64,000 nucleotides of DNA, from positions 5,501,092 through 5,565,091 of the forward strand of contig JAQFVV010000020.1 in NCBI GenBank assembly GCA_028023455.1. Direction: 5' to 3'. Below the pieces are notes generated by a model. It had not been told where the DNA came from. It made no database searches and saw only the letters and a list, made by a program, of their open reading frames with translations. Of the stretch, positions 35,443 through 47,565 are shown piece by piece. This DNA comes from Epiperipatus broadwayi (taxonomy: Eukaryota > Onychophora > Udeonychophora > Euonychophora > Peripatidae). Both the position numbers and the translations under genes were made by a program. Each line of letters starts with the position of its first letter. The first letter of the stretch is position 1.

Positions 35443-35672
35443 AAAATATTTATTTAAACCATTAAACATCACATGATCTAGGTGCAGTGTTCTCAGGTCC
35501 AAGGTTCCTCACTGACACAAGCTAGAAACTAGTCTGGGGATATTGGATGAGTAGGCATTAGATAGAGATTTTATGCTCAAGCCTTCTGGCATCCATTGAT
35601 TACTCTGACTTACACTGAGGACACTACTGTATACTGTATGGAGAGTTTTGCCTGTTTTAAAATATTTACTTA
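35443..35672 (+). mobile_element. Retrozyme family A, short copy
   Basis: A 202-bp insertion (35457-35658) between AAAATATTTA(T/C)TTA copies (35443-35456 and 35659-35672, one mismatch). Almost all plus orientation. Its hammerhead (35497-35548) has lost most of stem II but keeps GAAACTAGTC and stem I. Confidence 0.8.
35497..35548 (+). ncRNA. Hammerhead with deleted stem II, family A
   Basis: The core reads CTGAC then ACAAGCTAGAAAC, so the GAAGGCC segment is missing. Likely inactive. Confidence 0.6.
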
Positions 35673-36300
35673 TAATAATTATGATTTTCTTTTAATTTGC
35701 TATTTATAATTTACAGATATTATTAAATAATACATTGGTCTATATATCTGAAAAATCATTTCTACAATTTTATTATACAAGTGATATTTACTACATAATA
35801 GTTTTCTTATTCACAAAATTCAATATTTATTTACAAATCCAGTACCCATAATGTAAAACAATATATCTCTATGCCTTTGTCTATGCTAATATGATATATT
35901 TTACACTTTACTTAATCATCAGTGTGGATATTGCTAACACATATTAATGCAATAACAACCAATATTATGCAATATAAAACATATATGACTTTAACTATAC
36001 CTATGTTGGAGTTAGGAAATAATGATGCTCAACACTGATAATATATTTGAAATTTTAAAAAAATTATAGTAAAGCTAATAAAAAATTGTAAAACTGCACA
36101 TATCTGATATCAAAATATATTCTAGCATTAAACTTGTAAGCATAGCAGACAAGGAAAATATAAGGTAGTAAAATTATGATTGGATACCTAGTACTAAATG
36201 CAGGTGGTGTTGATGAATGAATGAGTCACACTCTCTTTCATGGAGTGTCTAAATACACATAAAAGTAATTGCCTTAAAAATACTATTAATAATAAAAGGC
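35673..36300. other. AT-rich intergenic DNA
   Basis: Nothing recognised. Confidence 0.5.
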
Positions 36301-36305
36301 ATGGA

Positions 36306-36316
36306 GCTGCTGCTGC

Positions 36317-36415
<99 letters not shown>

Positions 36416-36439
36416 TATTATTATTATTATTATTATTAT
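36306..36439 (-). repeat. Compound trinucleotide tail of the LINE
   Basis: On the plus strand: about four GCT units, (ATT)n to 36363, (ATC)n to 36414, (ATT)n to 36439. It lies at the 3' end of the LINE copy. The polyasparagine/aspartate/isoleucine frames here are artefacts of the repeat. Confidence 0.9.
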
Positions 36440-36901
36440 GTTTCAAAAAAAAAAAGGAAGTTTATTAATCAAAGAAATACATAGTTTTTTACATTGATTT
36501 TACATTGATTTTTAACAGTGGTTTTACCATTGGTTTTGTATACAAGCATTTTTATAGTCTTCAGTTCATATTTTCAATAAAAAGTTATCTAATTCTTACA
36601 TAAAAAATTATTAATTGTAGAGAGAGGAAAAAATTGTCTTTTTTATTTCGGTGTTTTAATGTTTTTGAATTTTCAGTGTTCTTGAATTTTTTGGTGCTTA
36701 TAGCATTGATTGTTGTTTGATAAGAAACCATGTAGCTGCGTAAATATGGGGATTTGCTATTATTTTATTTCTATTATGTATCTGGTTTAATTTGTTGTAG
36801 AAGGTGGACGGATGCCTTCTGGGGTTGTTGCCCATTAGTTAGGTACACCTAGTACACCAAAAAGCATATAATACAAAGGTTGCTGCCCTAATGTTGGATG
36901 T

Positions 36902-37295
36902 TTATCTGCCTTTAAAACCCTTAATTATTTGATCAATGGTCATGTTTTTCTGATGGTATATTGCACTCATCATTGTTCTTACATCGTGTAATGCAGTACA
37001 TTGATACAATAGGTGTTGTAGAGTCTCTTCAGCCTTGTGGCATAGTCCACAAAAAGGGTCTATTGAAATATACATCCTTTTATGGTGCAAGAAGTATGAT
37101 GCTGGCATTGCGATAAGATTTATTTTTAGAATGAAATCAAAAAATTTGGGTTCTATTGACCACTTTTTGTATTCATGTAGTAGTTTTCTGTTGTTTATTC
37201 TGAGTATTGTGTTATTGTTATTTAGGTCTCTTTCCTGTTGAATTTGTTCATGAATGTTCCAATATGAATGTGTGTATATTGCACTGTTCTGTTAA
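36902..37295 (-). pseudogene. LINE ORF2 C-terminal region with zinc finger
   Basis: FCGLCHKAEETLQHLLYQC is a C-x2-C-x8-H-x4-C finger typical of the ORF2 C-terminus in the Jockey/I/R1 group, where it helps bind element RNA or DNA. The upstream part (WSIEPKFFDFI, IAMPASYFLHHKRM) continues from reverse transcriptase but is separated from it by a (TA)n expansion. Confidence 0.65.
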
Positions 37296-37303
37296 AAGTT
37301 GTT

Positions 37304-38236
37304 TTATATTGAAGGATGATTGATGATATATATATATATAGACCTGCTATATATATATATATATATATATAGACCTGTTGGGGGTGGTTTGTCTGTTGGA
37401 GTAATTTGAATTAAGCATTTAAGTTTTGGAAATTGGTTTGTAATGTAAATTACTAGATTACTTAATTTTTGTGCATAAAAAATGTCAATGTTGTGCAAAC
37501 CCAAACCATTTTTAATAAGGGGTTGATTTAGTCTTTTTGTTGATATTGCAATCACTTTTCTTGACCATAGAAGTGGGTTGCAGATGGTTTTAATCCTTGC
37601 TTTGAAACCTTTTGAGAATTTTATTATTGGTAAATAATATGTTATTTTTGTCATTATAAGTTGGTTTATTAGCTGGACTTTAGAATATATGGAGAAATAT
37701 GTTTTTGATAGGGAGGTGACAATGCGTTGTACTTCTTCTTTTAATCTATTTTGTATTGAACACCTCATTCCGGTTATTCCCAGATGAAACGGGAATCCTA
37801 AAAAACAGGTTGGTTTTGCTTTGTAAATGGATGTGCATGGTTTTCCAGTAAACATGGACCAAGCAGTAGACTTTTCTGGATTAACCTTCAATTTGTATTG
37901 TTGCATATATTCTTTAAGAATTTTTTGTAATTGCGGTAATTGTTTTTTTGAATTGAGAAAGACTGTGATATCGTCCATAAAATCCAAGCAAGCTATATAT
38001 TGTATAGTGCTTGAATGCCAGTAAATGTTTTTTTGAATTTTTTCTATTAAAGGGTTAATATATAGAATAAATAATAGTGAACTGAGAGGAGAGCCTTGGG
38101 ATATGGATTGGGTAGGAACAAATGATGGAGAATTTCTTCCATTTAACGTTATGTGTATTTCTCTATTGAGAAGTAGATTTGCAATGATGTACAGATGTGT
38201 CTTGGGGATAGATGTGTTTCCAAGCATGTCTAGCAA
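37304..38236 (-). CDS. LINE ORF2 reverse transcriptase, main part
   Basis: 310 residues on the minus strand. SQGSPLSSLLFILYINPL is the QGxPLSPLLF block (fingers/palm) and YIACLDFMDDITVF is the catalytic box, with FADD changed to FMDD. The thumb-type region KLNVNPEKST-like (LKVNPEKSTAWS) and CFLGFPF follow. The C-terminal end runs into a (TA)n expansion at about 37320-37372 that adds YIYIY residues. The preceding block (DIEGAFDGVD) is in another frame. It would copy the element RNA at the target site; this copy is probably dead. Confidence 0.75.
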   Translation of the reverse strand: MLDMLGNTSIPKTHLYIIANLLLNREIHITLNGRNSPSFVPTQSISQGSPLSSLLFILYINPLIEKIQKNIYWHSSTIQYIACLDFMDDITVFLNSKKQLPQLQKILKEYMQQYKLKVNPEKSTAWSMFTGKPCTSIYKAKPTCFLGFPFHLGITGMRCSIQNRLKEEVQRIVTSLSKTYFSIYSKVQLINQLIMTKITYYLPIIKFSKGFKARIKTICNPLLWSRKVIAISTKRLNQPLIKNGLGLHNIDIFYAQKLSNLVIYITNQFPKLKCLIQITPTDKPPPTGLYIYIYIYSRSIYIYIINHPSI

Positions 38237-38286
38237 TATGGAAATGTCTACTCCATCAAAAGCTCCCTCGATATCTAGTTGAATTG

Positions 38287-38553
38287 CTATTGGACTGTAT
38301 TTTTTTTCTGTCTTGTTGAATCCAGGATTGCTTTAAATAATGATGCCGCTTGAATTGTGGAGGAGTTTCTTTTGGCAAATTGAACTTCTGATATCAGTGG
38401 CATTATATGTGGTTCTATTGTTTCTTTTATTATTTTTCCAAGAATTTTTATTGGCAAAGATTCCATGGAAATTGGTCTGAGCTCTGTGAGGGATGGGGTA
38501 GTTTTAGCTTTTTTGTTGAATGGCACTATTGCAATGGGATGAACTCCCTCCAC
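38287..38553 (-). pseudogene. LINE ORF2 reverse transcriptase, N-terminal blocks
   Basis: VHPIAIVPFNKKAKT, LRPISMESLPIKILGKII and VQFAKRNSSTIQA match reverse transcriptase blocks 0-2 of non-LTR elements (..PI.L.PK.., YRPISLL....K...K.I, Q.GF...RST.D). A frame change separates it from 37304-38236. Confidence 0.7.
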
Positions 38554-38742
38554 ATCTTGAATTTCTTGAGATAGGTGATTTGCTAGGTTGCATAGATATT
38601 GTGCTGTGTATTTACTTAGGTGTTTTAGTATAAATAATGGTATTCCAGGACTTCCTGGATGGCATGCATTTGGTATTATATTTAGTTTTGTCAGGAAGTC
38701 CTTTGTTGTGAAAGGTTTTTGTGTTTCTGTTGGTCCAAATAG

Positions 38743-39408
38743 CTAGGAGTGTAATTTAAGTGGTGCTTTAGACTGCAGTTTGGTTTTAAAATGCTCAAAG
38801 ATAGGAAGGATCATATTGTGTCCTGTATATGTGCCGTTATTTGTTTTTATTGCCATTGGAACTTTGATGATTGGTGGGTTTCCCAGTGCCCATTTAATGT
38901 ATGCTCTGGCCCATGTATGTGGTTGAGTTATGCATATTTTGCTTTTTTTGATTCTTAAATATTCTTTTAGTGTTTCACATGTTTTGTTGTATGTACTTGT
39001 TAGACCATGAATATACCGCTGCATTTGGTGTGATGGCACAATCATGGTTATTCGGTTATCTTGAATAGGCAGGTAGACCAAAATTATATTGAAGTTTATA
39101 GTTTTATGTTGAAAAGTTGTAATTAGTAAGTTAGCATCTATGAATATAATTTTGAAAGCTATGAAAGGGCAGTTTGTTGAAATAAGAATGCTTGTGCCTG
39201 CAGAAGGTGATGAAGAGTCTCTGGAACAGGCACAGAAACCTTCTTTGGTTAAATATTTTGCTGGGTCAATTTGTGATCTGGCATAGATTTTTGTCTCCAT
39301 TAATCCGAGTATATGCGGTTGTGTAAGTGAAACCCATTGTTTAAGCTTTGTAATTTTTTGGGTTGAGTTTAAACCCCTAACATTAAATGCGCCAATTTTT
39401 AACTTCAT
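38743..39408 (-). CDS. LINE ORF2 N-terminus: APE-type endonuclease (internally deleted)
   Basis: Begins MKLKIGAFNVRGLNS at an ATG four bases past the preceding frame's end, with ILGLMETKI carrying the catalytic Glu (normally QETK), and SAGTSILIS further on. After about residue 100 the expected GDFN and SDH blocks are absent and the sequence passes into the linker toward reverse transcriptase, so half of the endonuclease is deleted. Confidence 0.65.
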   Translation of the reverse strand: MKLKIGAFNVRGLNSTQKITKLKQWVSLTQPHILGLMETKIYARSQIDPAKYLTKEGFCACSRDSSSPSAGTSILISTNCPFIAFKIIFIDANLLITTFQHKTINFNIILVYLPIQDNRITMIVPSHQMQRYIHGLTSTYNKTCETLKEYLRIKKSKICITQPHTWARAYIKWALGNPPIIKVPMAIKTNNGTYTGHNMILPIFEHFKTKLQSKAPLKLHS

Positions 39409-40047
39409 TGAATTGGTGTTTGGTGGTTATATTTATGTTCAGGTTTTGAATTGAGAAAAAGTTGTTTTATAGTGTCTTCATAATTTTGTTCTGTTTCCTC
39501 ATCCATTGAGTTATCTGAATGGTTATCTTGTATTGTTGTGTCACTATTTTTTTCTTCAATTTTAGCTTTCTTGGCTGTCCTATTCTTTTTTGGTGGCCGG
39601 CCTGGTTTTCTATTTGGAGGTGTGGTATTTTTTTGTATTTGGGGAAGGCATGGTGTAGTTAAATCCATAATAGCTTCAGAAGTTTTTATTTATAATTCTT
39701 GTTCTTTGTATGTTCTGTGTTTGTGCTGTTTCCTCATTGCTATTGCTATCTATTTTATTGGTGTTTTCCATCGATTCCATTGTATAATTTTGTTGTCTTT
39801 CTTGATTTAGTGTTTTATCATTTATTTTTGTTTTAACAGTTAAATTCAAAATGTGATCATTTCCAGTTATGTTTTTGTTGTTTAGTTCCTCTAATTGTTG
39901 GTTTTTAATGCTCTCTTGTGTTTCCATTTTTTCTTGAATAGATGTTTGTATTGGTTGTTTGTAGTTAATTGGGGTTTGCTTTTGTCTGTGATATTTTTTC
40001 TTTTTTATTTTTGTTACAGTTTGCTGCAAGGTGACCACGCTCACCAC
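39405..40047 (-). pseudogene. LINE ORF1 C-terminal part with AT-hook, frame-broken
   Basis: Two minus-strand frames (39676-40047 and 39405-39668) continue ORF1 after its frame is lost in an A-rich run near 40000. The second has NRKPGRPPKKNR, an AT-hook core (GRP) in basic context, which binds the minor groove of AT-rich DNA. The acidic tail (NSMDEETEQNYED) follows, and its stop codon overlaps the ORF2 ATG (ATGA-type overlap at 39405-39408). Confidence 0.6.
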
Positions 40048-40870
40048 AGATGAAGCATTGTGGTCCTGAGCCCCTTATATATATATTTAAAATTGCTTCC
40101 TGATCTATGACTTGTGTGGGGATATTCTCTGGAGCTATTGATTCATTAAGCTTGATTTTAAAAGTAAAACTGTTACTGCACACTGGAATCGGTGTATCAG
40201 TACGTAAAATAGGTTTTAAATATAATACTTTGCCAAACGCTCTCATCATACTTTGAAAGTCATTTATATTATAGCCAAAATAAGTATTTTTTATCGTGCC
40301 TGTAATAAAGTTTTTAAGGTTTGGATCTACTACTATTAAAGCATAATTTCCTATTGTTTTGATTTGAGTTAAAAATTTATTTTTTTGATAGTCTTCAAAG
40401 AATTCTAATGCTAGGTATCTTGAGTTATAGTGTTCCCCTATGCTTGAGATTGTTTCCCAACTCCCATTTTCTGTTATAGCTTCATATAACTTTTCTCTTG
40501 GGAATTTGTAAAGCGTTAGGTTTTTATCAGTTGCAGCTAGGACAATCGATCTGTTTGAAAAAAAAATTTTAAACGTGTTGAAAAGCTTGTTCGGTATTGT
40601 GTTATTAAATTCAGTGCTAATTGTTCTTAATTCTTCCTGAGACCAAATAGTCGATGGGGGCTCAGAGTTGTTTTCATAAACTAGATTTAGTTCGTTCATA
40701 TCATCATTGGTTACTCCTCGAAATCTACTAGCTGCAATCGAGTTTGAGTGAGTTGTTATAACTTTATTTTGCAAAGTAGCTTTTGTCTTTAAACTACTAT
40801 TGATGTTTCCATCGTTGGCGTTTATATTGGCACCATTTACATTTGAATTTTTTATCTGTGCCGCCGCCAT
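39965..40870 (-). CDS. LINE ORF1 protein with CCHC zinc knuckle
   Basis: 301 residues. The ATG at 40870 is in strong Kozak-like context (ACATGGCGGCGGC). The C-terminal CFICGERGHLAANC is a C-x2-C-x4-H-x4-C knuckle, which binds element RNA. The middle (GTIKNTYFGYNINDF, MRAFGKVLYLKP) looks like the RRM-like fold of ORF1 proteins in this group. The frame ends in a poly-A-rich stretch and its continuation is in another frame. Confidence 0.7.
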   Translation of the reverse strand: MAAAQIKNSNVNGANINANDGNINSSLKTKATLQNKVITTHSNSIAASRFRGVTNDDMNELNLVYENNSEPPSTIWSQEELRTISTEFNNTIPNKLFNTFKIFFSNRSIVLAATDKNLTLYKFPREKLYEAITENGSWETISSIGEHYNSRYLALEFFEDYQKNKFLTQIKTIGNYALIVVDPNLKNFITGTIKNTYFGYNINDFQSMMRAFGKVLYLKPILRTDTPIPVCSNSFTFKIKLNESIAPENIPTQVIDQEAILNIYIRGSGPQCFICGERGHLAANCNKNKKEKISQTKANPN

Positions 40871-41129
40871 GTTTGATATATACTTGACGATTTTCAGTCT
40901 GTGTATTTACGGTTTTTTTTTTCTATTGTTAATTTTTTTTTTTAATTGCAATTTTTTTAAAACTTATGTTTGAAATACTTTTTGTTAAAGTTAAAAAAAA
41001 AAAGAATTACCTTTGAGTTTTCTGAGTTTTTAAAAAGTTTTTTATTTAGAGGTTCGTTGGCATGTTATACTCACGCACAACAGGATCACACGTGGTGGTG
41101 GTATTATTATTATTATTATTATTATTTAA
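40871..41129 (-). promoter_or_regulatory. 5' UTR of the LINE, next to a (TTA)n tract
   Basis: About 230 bp between the ORF1 ATG and a (TTA)n tract at 41102-41127. The 5' boundary is near CCACCACGTGTGATC (about 41085-41098 on the plus strand). Such elements normally carry internal promoters here; I see no specific motif. Confidence 0.4.
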
Positions 41130-41210
41130 TATTAAATACGCTTAACGTATATAGTGAAATTAAATTCAACGATTATATTAATATTTCTTAAGGCTAAGCG
41201 CTTTCAGAGC

Positions 41211-42000
<790 letters not shown>

Positions 42001-43325
42001 TATATTTTAGCATAAAACAATTTAAAAATAGTCTTATCTTTATGATAATTTAAAAGTTAGTTTTCATAAATTTTTCTTCTATGATAACTTTATAAAACAA
42101 TTTTAAATAATTTTTAACCTTTTTTATAGGTTTAATAATCTTATAGAAATTCATCATTCCATATCTGAGCTTGGCATACATAGATTGATTATTTAGTAGC
42201 AAATAATTAGTATTTATAACTAATTAAGAATTAGTTAAAATATGTTGTAGATAGTCATAGCAAAGTTCAGAATTTAGCTAATATTGTAACAATGAAACAC
42301 TATTCTTTTTCTTACATGATTTTTCCTTTCGATTCTTTCAGAAACTATTAAAATTTTCTACAACATCTTTTAGAATTATTGTTTGATAAATCAGTTGAAT
42401 CTATACTTTTAAAAAGAAATAATGTGTGGATGACTTACTGGTTATTTACTCTGTCATGACAATGATAAATAATAAAACTTTAAATTTTTCAACTGACTTA
42501 AAATAAATGGTCAAATATAAACCAAACAATTTGCTGCAAAACTGAATGTAATTAAAATTTAAATAAAATGAAGAAGTAGAAGTGTGGAAGTCTGGAAGTA
42601 TTTAAAATTTTAGTTGTATCTATTTTTATACTGGTATGTGTGTTTGATTTTCTTCACCCATGCACTGAAATTAATACAGTACTACATTTTCTATTTATTA
42701 AACCAATAAGTTACAAGTCTTCATTATAATATTTAAATTAATAGTTATTATTGACTTTTAATTGATGTGACCTTGAACTCTGTACTTTGGATTCAGATAA
42801 CTTACCATGTGACTGTCTAGACAATAAATGAACTTGTTAATCAACAATTTTTATTAACTCTAAATAATTATTAAATTAATTATTAAGTAAAATTATTAAT
42901 TGTTTTTCAAACTAAACATTTTTTATTCAAATACTCTTTCTTTATTCTTTCTCTTGCATTATTTAAAGCTTATTTTTTTAATTTTAAAATTGATTGATTG
43001 TATCCAATTTTTCAAAGTACATTTTTAATGAATCTTTTTTTTAACTTTCAACACTTCACATGCATGCTCCATACACTCACACACACACACACATGTTCAT
43101 TAAATATAGTCATTTTTAATACAATGAAAATAAATTAATTATTGACTGACATTTAAAATCAATTAAAAATTACAGCTACTCTTAGTCAGTTATACTTACT
43201 ATTTTAAAATCCTACTTCTAAATACTTTGATATAAATTAGTATTTAATAAATCATAATTATTACTTTAACATCATTTATTCTAAAAATCAACAACTAAAA
43301 TTCAAAGTTAACTAATCATTTCAGA
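42001..43325. other. AT-rich intergenic DNA with (CA)n
   Basis: No gene seen. (CA)n at about 43076-43093. Confidence 0.5.
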
Positions 43326-43759
43326 CAGTGCTTTCGGTTAATGTACAGCGCTCAGTGGAAATGTAGTCCACAGGTATAGCTGAAAGAGCCCACAGAGATG
43401 AGGAGATCATAGCCTGAGGAAACCATCTGGATAGCAGCTGAATAAAGAGTTGAATTTCCAGCAGTTTTCAAGTGAAATATCTGATAGACTGTTGCAGAGA
43501 TAGAAGCTGGAAAGAGCTTAAGGTCAGTCGCAGTGCTATACTATGAAGCATTTGTGTGCAGCTAAACTGGACTGGGGTCAAGGTGTGTTTAAACCTTGCC
43601 CATTGTGAACCATTTTTGTAGCAGCTAGCCTGAATGTACATTGAGTGAATTGAACATTAATGAACTGTAGAAATAGAGTTGTTGCAGACTATTTGCTATT
43701 TTAATTATTTAAAAACATTGTCTTAATGTATATAATCATACTTATGAACACATCAATAG
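43326..43759 (+). repeat. Direct repeat copy 1 (~434 bp)
   Basis: Matches 44464-44898 along its whole length at high identity: CAGTGCTTTCGGTTAATGTA at the start, ACTTATGAACACATCAATA at the end. More GC-rich than its surroundings. It could be an LTR of a small non-autonomous element or a monomer of a tandem repeat. No TG...CA ends or target duplication found. Confidence 0.7.
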
Positions 43760-44463
43760 TGCAATTGCATTTGGAACCTGTGAGTAGCAAATAAATTTTG
43801 CAGTACAACAAGCTTAGATGTAGATGGAGAAACTGGGTGAAAATGGAAATCCCAGTTAGTAAAACATTAACAACGAAAGTGAATAGCTAAAGTATTCACT
43901 GCAAGTCTATGTGATATAACAATGGTGAAAGTTTGGAAATAAAATGCTTGCATAGTCAACATCGGAAGCTGAGTCCAACCATGCTTGTGCAGTCACCATT
44001 GAACACGTAACTGGCAAAGAAGTTCGGCAGCAGTTTGAATCAAACATTTCTCAGTGAAATAACAGGAAATATGTTTCCTCTAAGTAGGAATAGAAAAACA
44101 AAACACTAAGGAATGACAACAAGAGTTTTTCTGGAATGGAGGGTGTTGTATTTTGTAAAAATTGCATACAAGTTTATGCACTCCAGAAAAACTAGTATGT
44201 ATTCGAGAGATTGTTTTTAGATCACACACTGATAACTGAGGAATTTAATTAAGGCATTAACGTAATGGCGAATGATAATTCCAAGAAATATTCACTGGTT
44301 GCAAATATTTTTAGATAAGAGACCTTACCTTATTGGACAATGTAATTAATTGTTGCAGTTATCAGAAAGCTATAAAAAGACCGTGTAACAACTACGTCAG
44401 GCAGTATTTGAGTGCATCTCCAGTAGATGTTCCTGTTCAATTCCAGTAGGAGATATCTCATGC
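43760..44463 (+). other. Unique spacer between the 434-bp repeats
   Basis: About 700 bp with a hairpin-forming pair (AGTTTTTCTGGA at about 44124 and TCCAGAAAAACT at about 44180). No convincing ORF. Confidence 0.5.
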
Positions 44464-44898
44464 CAGAGCTTTCAGTTAATGTACAGCACTCAGTGGAATT
44501 GTAGTCCATGGATATAGCTGAAAGAGCCCACAGAGATGGGGAGACCATAGCCTGAGGAAACTGTCCGGATGGCAGCTGAATAGAGTTGAATTTCCAGCAG
44601 TTTTCAAGTGAAATATCTGATAGACTGTTGCAGAGACAGAAGCTGTAAGGAGCTTAAGGTCAGTCGCAGGTCTATACTATGAAGCATTCATGTGCAGCTA
44701 AACTGGACCAAAGTCAAGATGTGTGTAAACCTTGCCCATTGTAAACCATTTTTGTAGTAGGTAGCCTGAATGTACATCGAGGGAACTGAACCTTAATGAC
44801 TGTAGAAATAGAGTTGTTGCAGACTATTTGCTATTTTAATTATTTAAAAACATTGTGTCGTAATGTATATAGTCATACTTATGGACACATCAATATCT
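44464..44898 (+). repeat. Direct repeat copy 2 (~435 bp)
   Basis: Partner of 43326-43759. The frame 44330-44548 on the minus strand lies partly inside and is not conserved evidence for a gene. Confidence 0.7.
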
Positions 44899-47104
44899 TA
44901 ATGGTTTTCTTGATCATAATCTTTGTACTTTTGGAATTCTTTTTGTTTATTTGGATTAGTAATCTGCATGCCTTTTTTTTTCAATTTCAACTTTTATTAA
45001 ATTACATAGATAAATATGAAACAAAAAATTAACTTTCATTGTATGTTTTTTAAAAAAATAAATTACACTAATTAAAAAAAAATTCATTTACATCTTTTAA
45101 ATATTTTTAAATTTTGTCTTTTTTTAAAAGCTTTTTTAAAATATTACCAATATATTTGGACTATCTATATGTTGACGGTACAATATATATATACTGAAAT
45201 GGAATATTTGCATATTCGTTTCATCTGGATTACATCCTGAAATTGACTCTGGGTCACATGCAACACCTAATTCAAACCTTAAAAATGCCCCAAGAAACAT
45301 CTATAGGGGTGTATATATATATATATTATTGCCAGATATCTAGTTATTATGTATAGATTAAAGTAATAGCTTTATAAATTTAAATTGTAATTAACACAAT
45401 TGATCACTCAAAATTATTGAAATCGCATATATATGGGTGAATCATACATATCACCGTGATATATATATATAGAACATATTTTGTTATTTGTTATAGTTTA
45501 AAAAAATCATATCTAAAATAGTTTGCAAAAAGGGATCACACAATTCAAATCTGGTTGGGAATAGCATGTTAATTGAAGTTTAAAAAGTATTAAACCAATA
45601 GTTATTTGTTAAAACATATTCCATCTCAAAATAAAACATTTCATCAACTCTGTAAATTATTTTACCAAAATCATATGTTTTAAAAGAAAAAGATGATTAT
45701 CAATTTCAAAAAAATAAAATGATGGGTTGTTAACAAAATTATTTAAAATGCATAAACAGATTGAATCATAAAATAAAGGGAAAATTGCCATATTACATGT
45801 TTCTAAAATCATGTAAAAACAAAGTGTCTCAACGTCCTGCTGAAAATTAGACAAAAGAAAGGAGTTATTTTATTTTCTAAAATTTATACTGGCATGGTAT
45901 ACTAATGGCTTATTTTGCAGTAAGGCAAAAATTTCCTAAAATATAAGTTAACTGAAGGCACATATATATAGCTCACTTTTTTCTATGTAAAGGAGAAGTG
46001 CTAAATTTTTGTAAACATTGTCTAACAAAATCCACGCTCATTTGATCTGTAAAATTTCTAAGTAAAAGTGGTGGGAGTTGTTGTTTTTTAAACCTGAGAA
46101 TGGTCATCTCCATATCTGTCCTATATATTGAAAATATCAAGCACCTACAATGATGGAAGAAGTCCCATAAAGAACCTGCCATGCTGATGTTACCCACATA
46201 GAAAGATATGCTGCCTATTCTATGGAGAATGATTGCTACTCTTGATGAAACCAACTGTAATCTCACCTAAATGAACACTAAAATGCAATTATGGGGATCT
46301 AAATCTAGAGCTATAGCTATTCTATAATCCTGAGTGAAGATTCATCTCTGTAAAATCGTTAATTTTGTTTAAACTCTGAAATTGTGAACTTGTGGTTATC
46401 CTATTAAATTGTAATTAATCTTTACTTTTGTGATAGCAGTGATGCCTATTACTATCTTTATATGTTTTTGTTCTTAAAATTTCTTACTGATTCATGTTGC
46501 AATGTGCCAAATTCCACTCATAATAGTGAACGTATTAAATATTTTAAGTTTGGGGTGGGAGATATTACTAATTATATATTCCATCTAATAATTATAGAGT
46601 AACATTTAGTTATTCAAATCTTACTACTGCAAAATTATATTTCTTAATTATAATTTTTAATTACCCTACAATTGTTATAATGATTTATATTGTTATATGA
46701 TTTGAAGTCCAATTCATCCCATAACAAATAATTACTCTGGTTACAGGTCAACCATTTGTTGTAACATATAATCTATGAAGATTATTTTAACAAATAAATG
46801 TAATTCTAACCACATAGATATAGCAACATGCATTTCATAATTAACAATTAACCTTAATATTCTTTGAAATGCGTGCAGACATTACTAAATGATAATTAAC
46901 AATGTTGATAAAATTATTTGTTGGACAGGAGTTAGCATCTTATTAAATCAGTCCACTTCTTTATTGCATTAGCTTTCCAATGCTTATTTTGGAAATTCAC
47001 TTGGATTGGCAATGGAGATATTCACTTATTTCAAATGCAAGCATAATTAGTTATGTTACAATCAATATATTATGTTTGTACATGGCTGGTGTGGATATAT
47101 AAAT
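44899..47104. other. AT-rich intergenic DNA
   Basis: Several short (TA)n tracts (45184-45192, 45313-45327, 45459-45472). A 97-residue minus-strand frame at 45973-46266 is unrecognised and not called. Confidence 0.45.
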
Positions 47105-47565
47105 ATATGAAAAACAAAAACAAGTTATAATCACGTTAACTTGCTGTCGCTTGTATTTATGATCAATAGATGGCGTTTTACCAAAAACACCGACCAAGCG
47201 TACGTTTGTTTACATAAATGACAAAAGAGTCAGAATTCACCATCTCTTTCATCAGCTGATTTCAAGCTAATTTGCTATCATCAGTGAAGGATAGGGCTAG
47301 AAACTAGATCTAAACACTGACTCCAAGTGTTTATGCAAAAAGTTTCTATCAGTTTGCAAGCATGAAATTTTTCAGACTGGTAAAGTCTTCAAACTCAGCC
47401 TAACAAGCCAGATAGCTATATGGGTCTGATCTCAGTTCAGTTTTACCACATAGTCAGCCTCTGAAATATATATCATTGCAGAAACCTTTAAAAGTACATT
47501 TATGAAAAACAAAAACAAGTTATAATCACATTAATTTGCTGTTGCTTGTATTTATATATATACCT
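47105..47565. repeat. Possible retrozyme-like repeat family C (period ~395 bp)
   Basis: ATGAAAAACAAAAACAAGTT plus the next ~40 bp occur at about 47107 and again at about 47502, so one ~395-bp unit with a partial second copy. The interior shares words with family A (CTATATGGGTCTGATCTCAGTTCAG, compare CATATGGGTCTGAACTCAATTCAG there). On the minus strand CTGATGA, a short AGC/GCT stem and GAAA occur in hammerhead order near 47235-47280, but the cleavage position and stem I are poor. Confidence 0.45.

Larger units (their letters stand above)
36306..41100 (-). mobile_element. Near full-length I/Jockey-like LINE with trinucleotide tail
   Basis: Minus strand, about 4.8 kb: 5' end near 41098, ORF1 with CCHC finger and AT-hook, ORF2 with APE-type endonuclease (part deleted), reverse transcriptase and a C-terminal C-C-H-C finger. 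The 3' end reads TTTGAAACAT and runs into (AAT)n(GAT)n(AAT)n(AGC)n instead of poly(A). ORFs are broken by frameshifts. The I-like assignment rests on domain order and the tail style. Confidence 0.75.

Noticed and set aside
36194-36497. Poly-Ile/Met/Asn/Asp open frames
   Set aside because: Pure products of the trinucleotide tail of the LINE.
45973-46266. 97-residue minus-strand frame as a host exon
   Set aside because: Composition is reasonable, but there is no homology I recognise and no supporting context.
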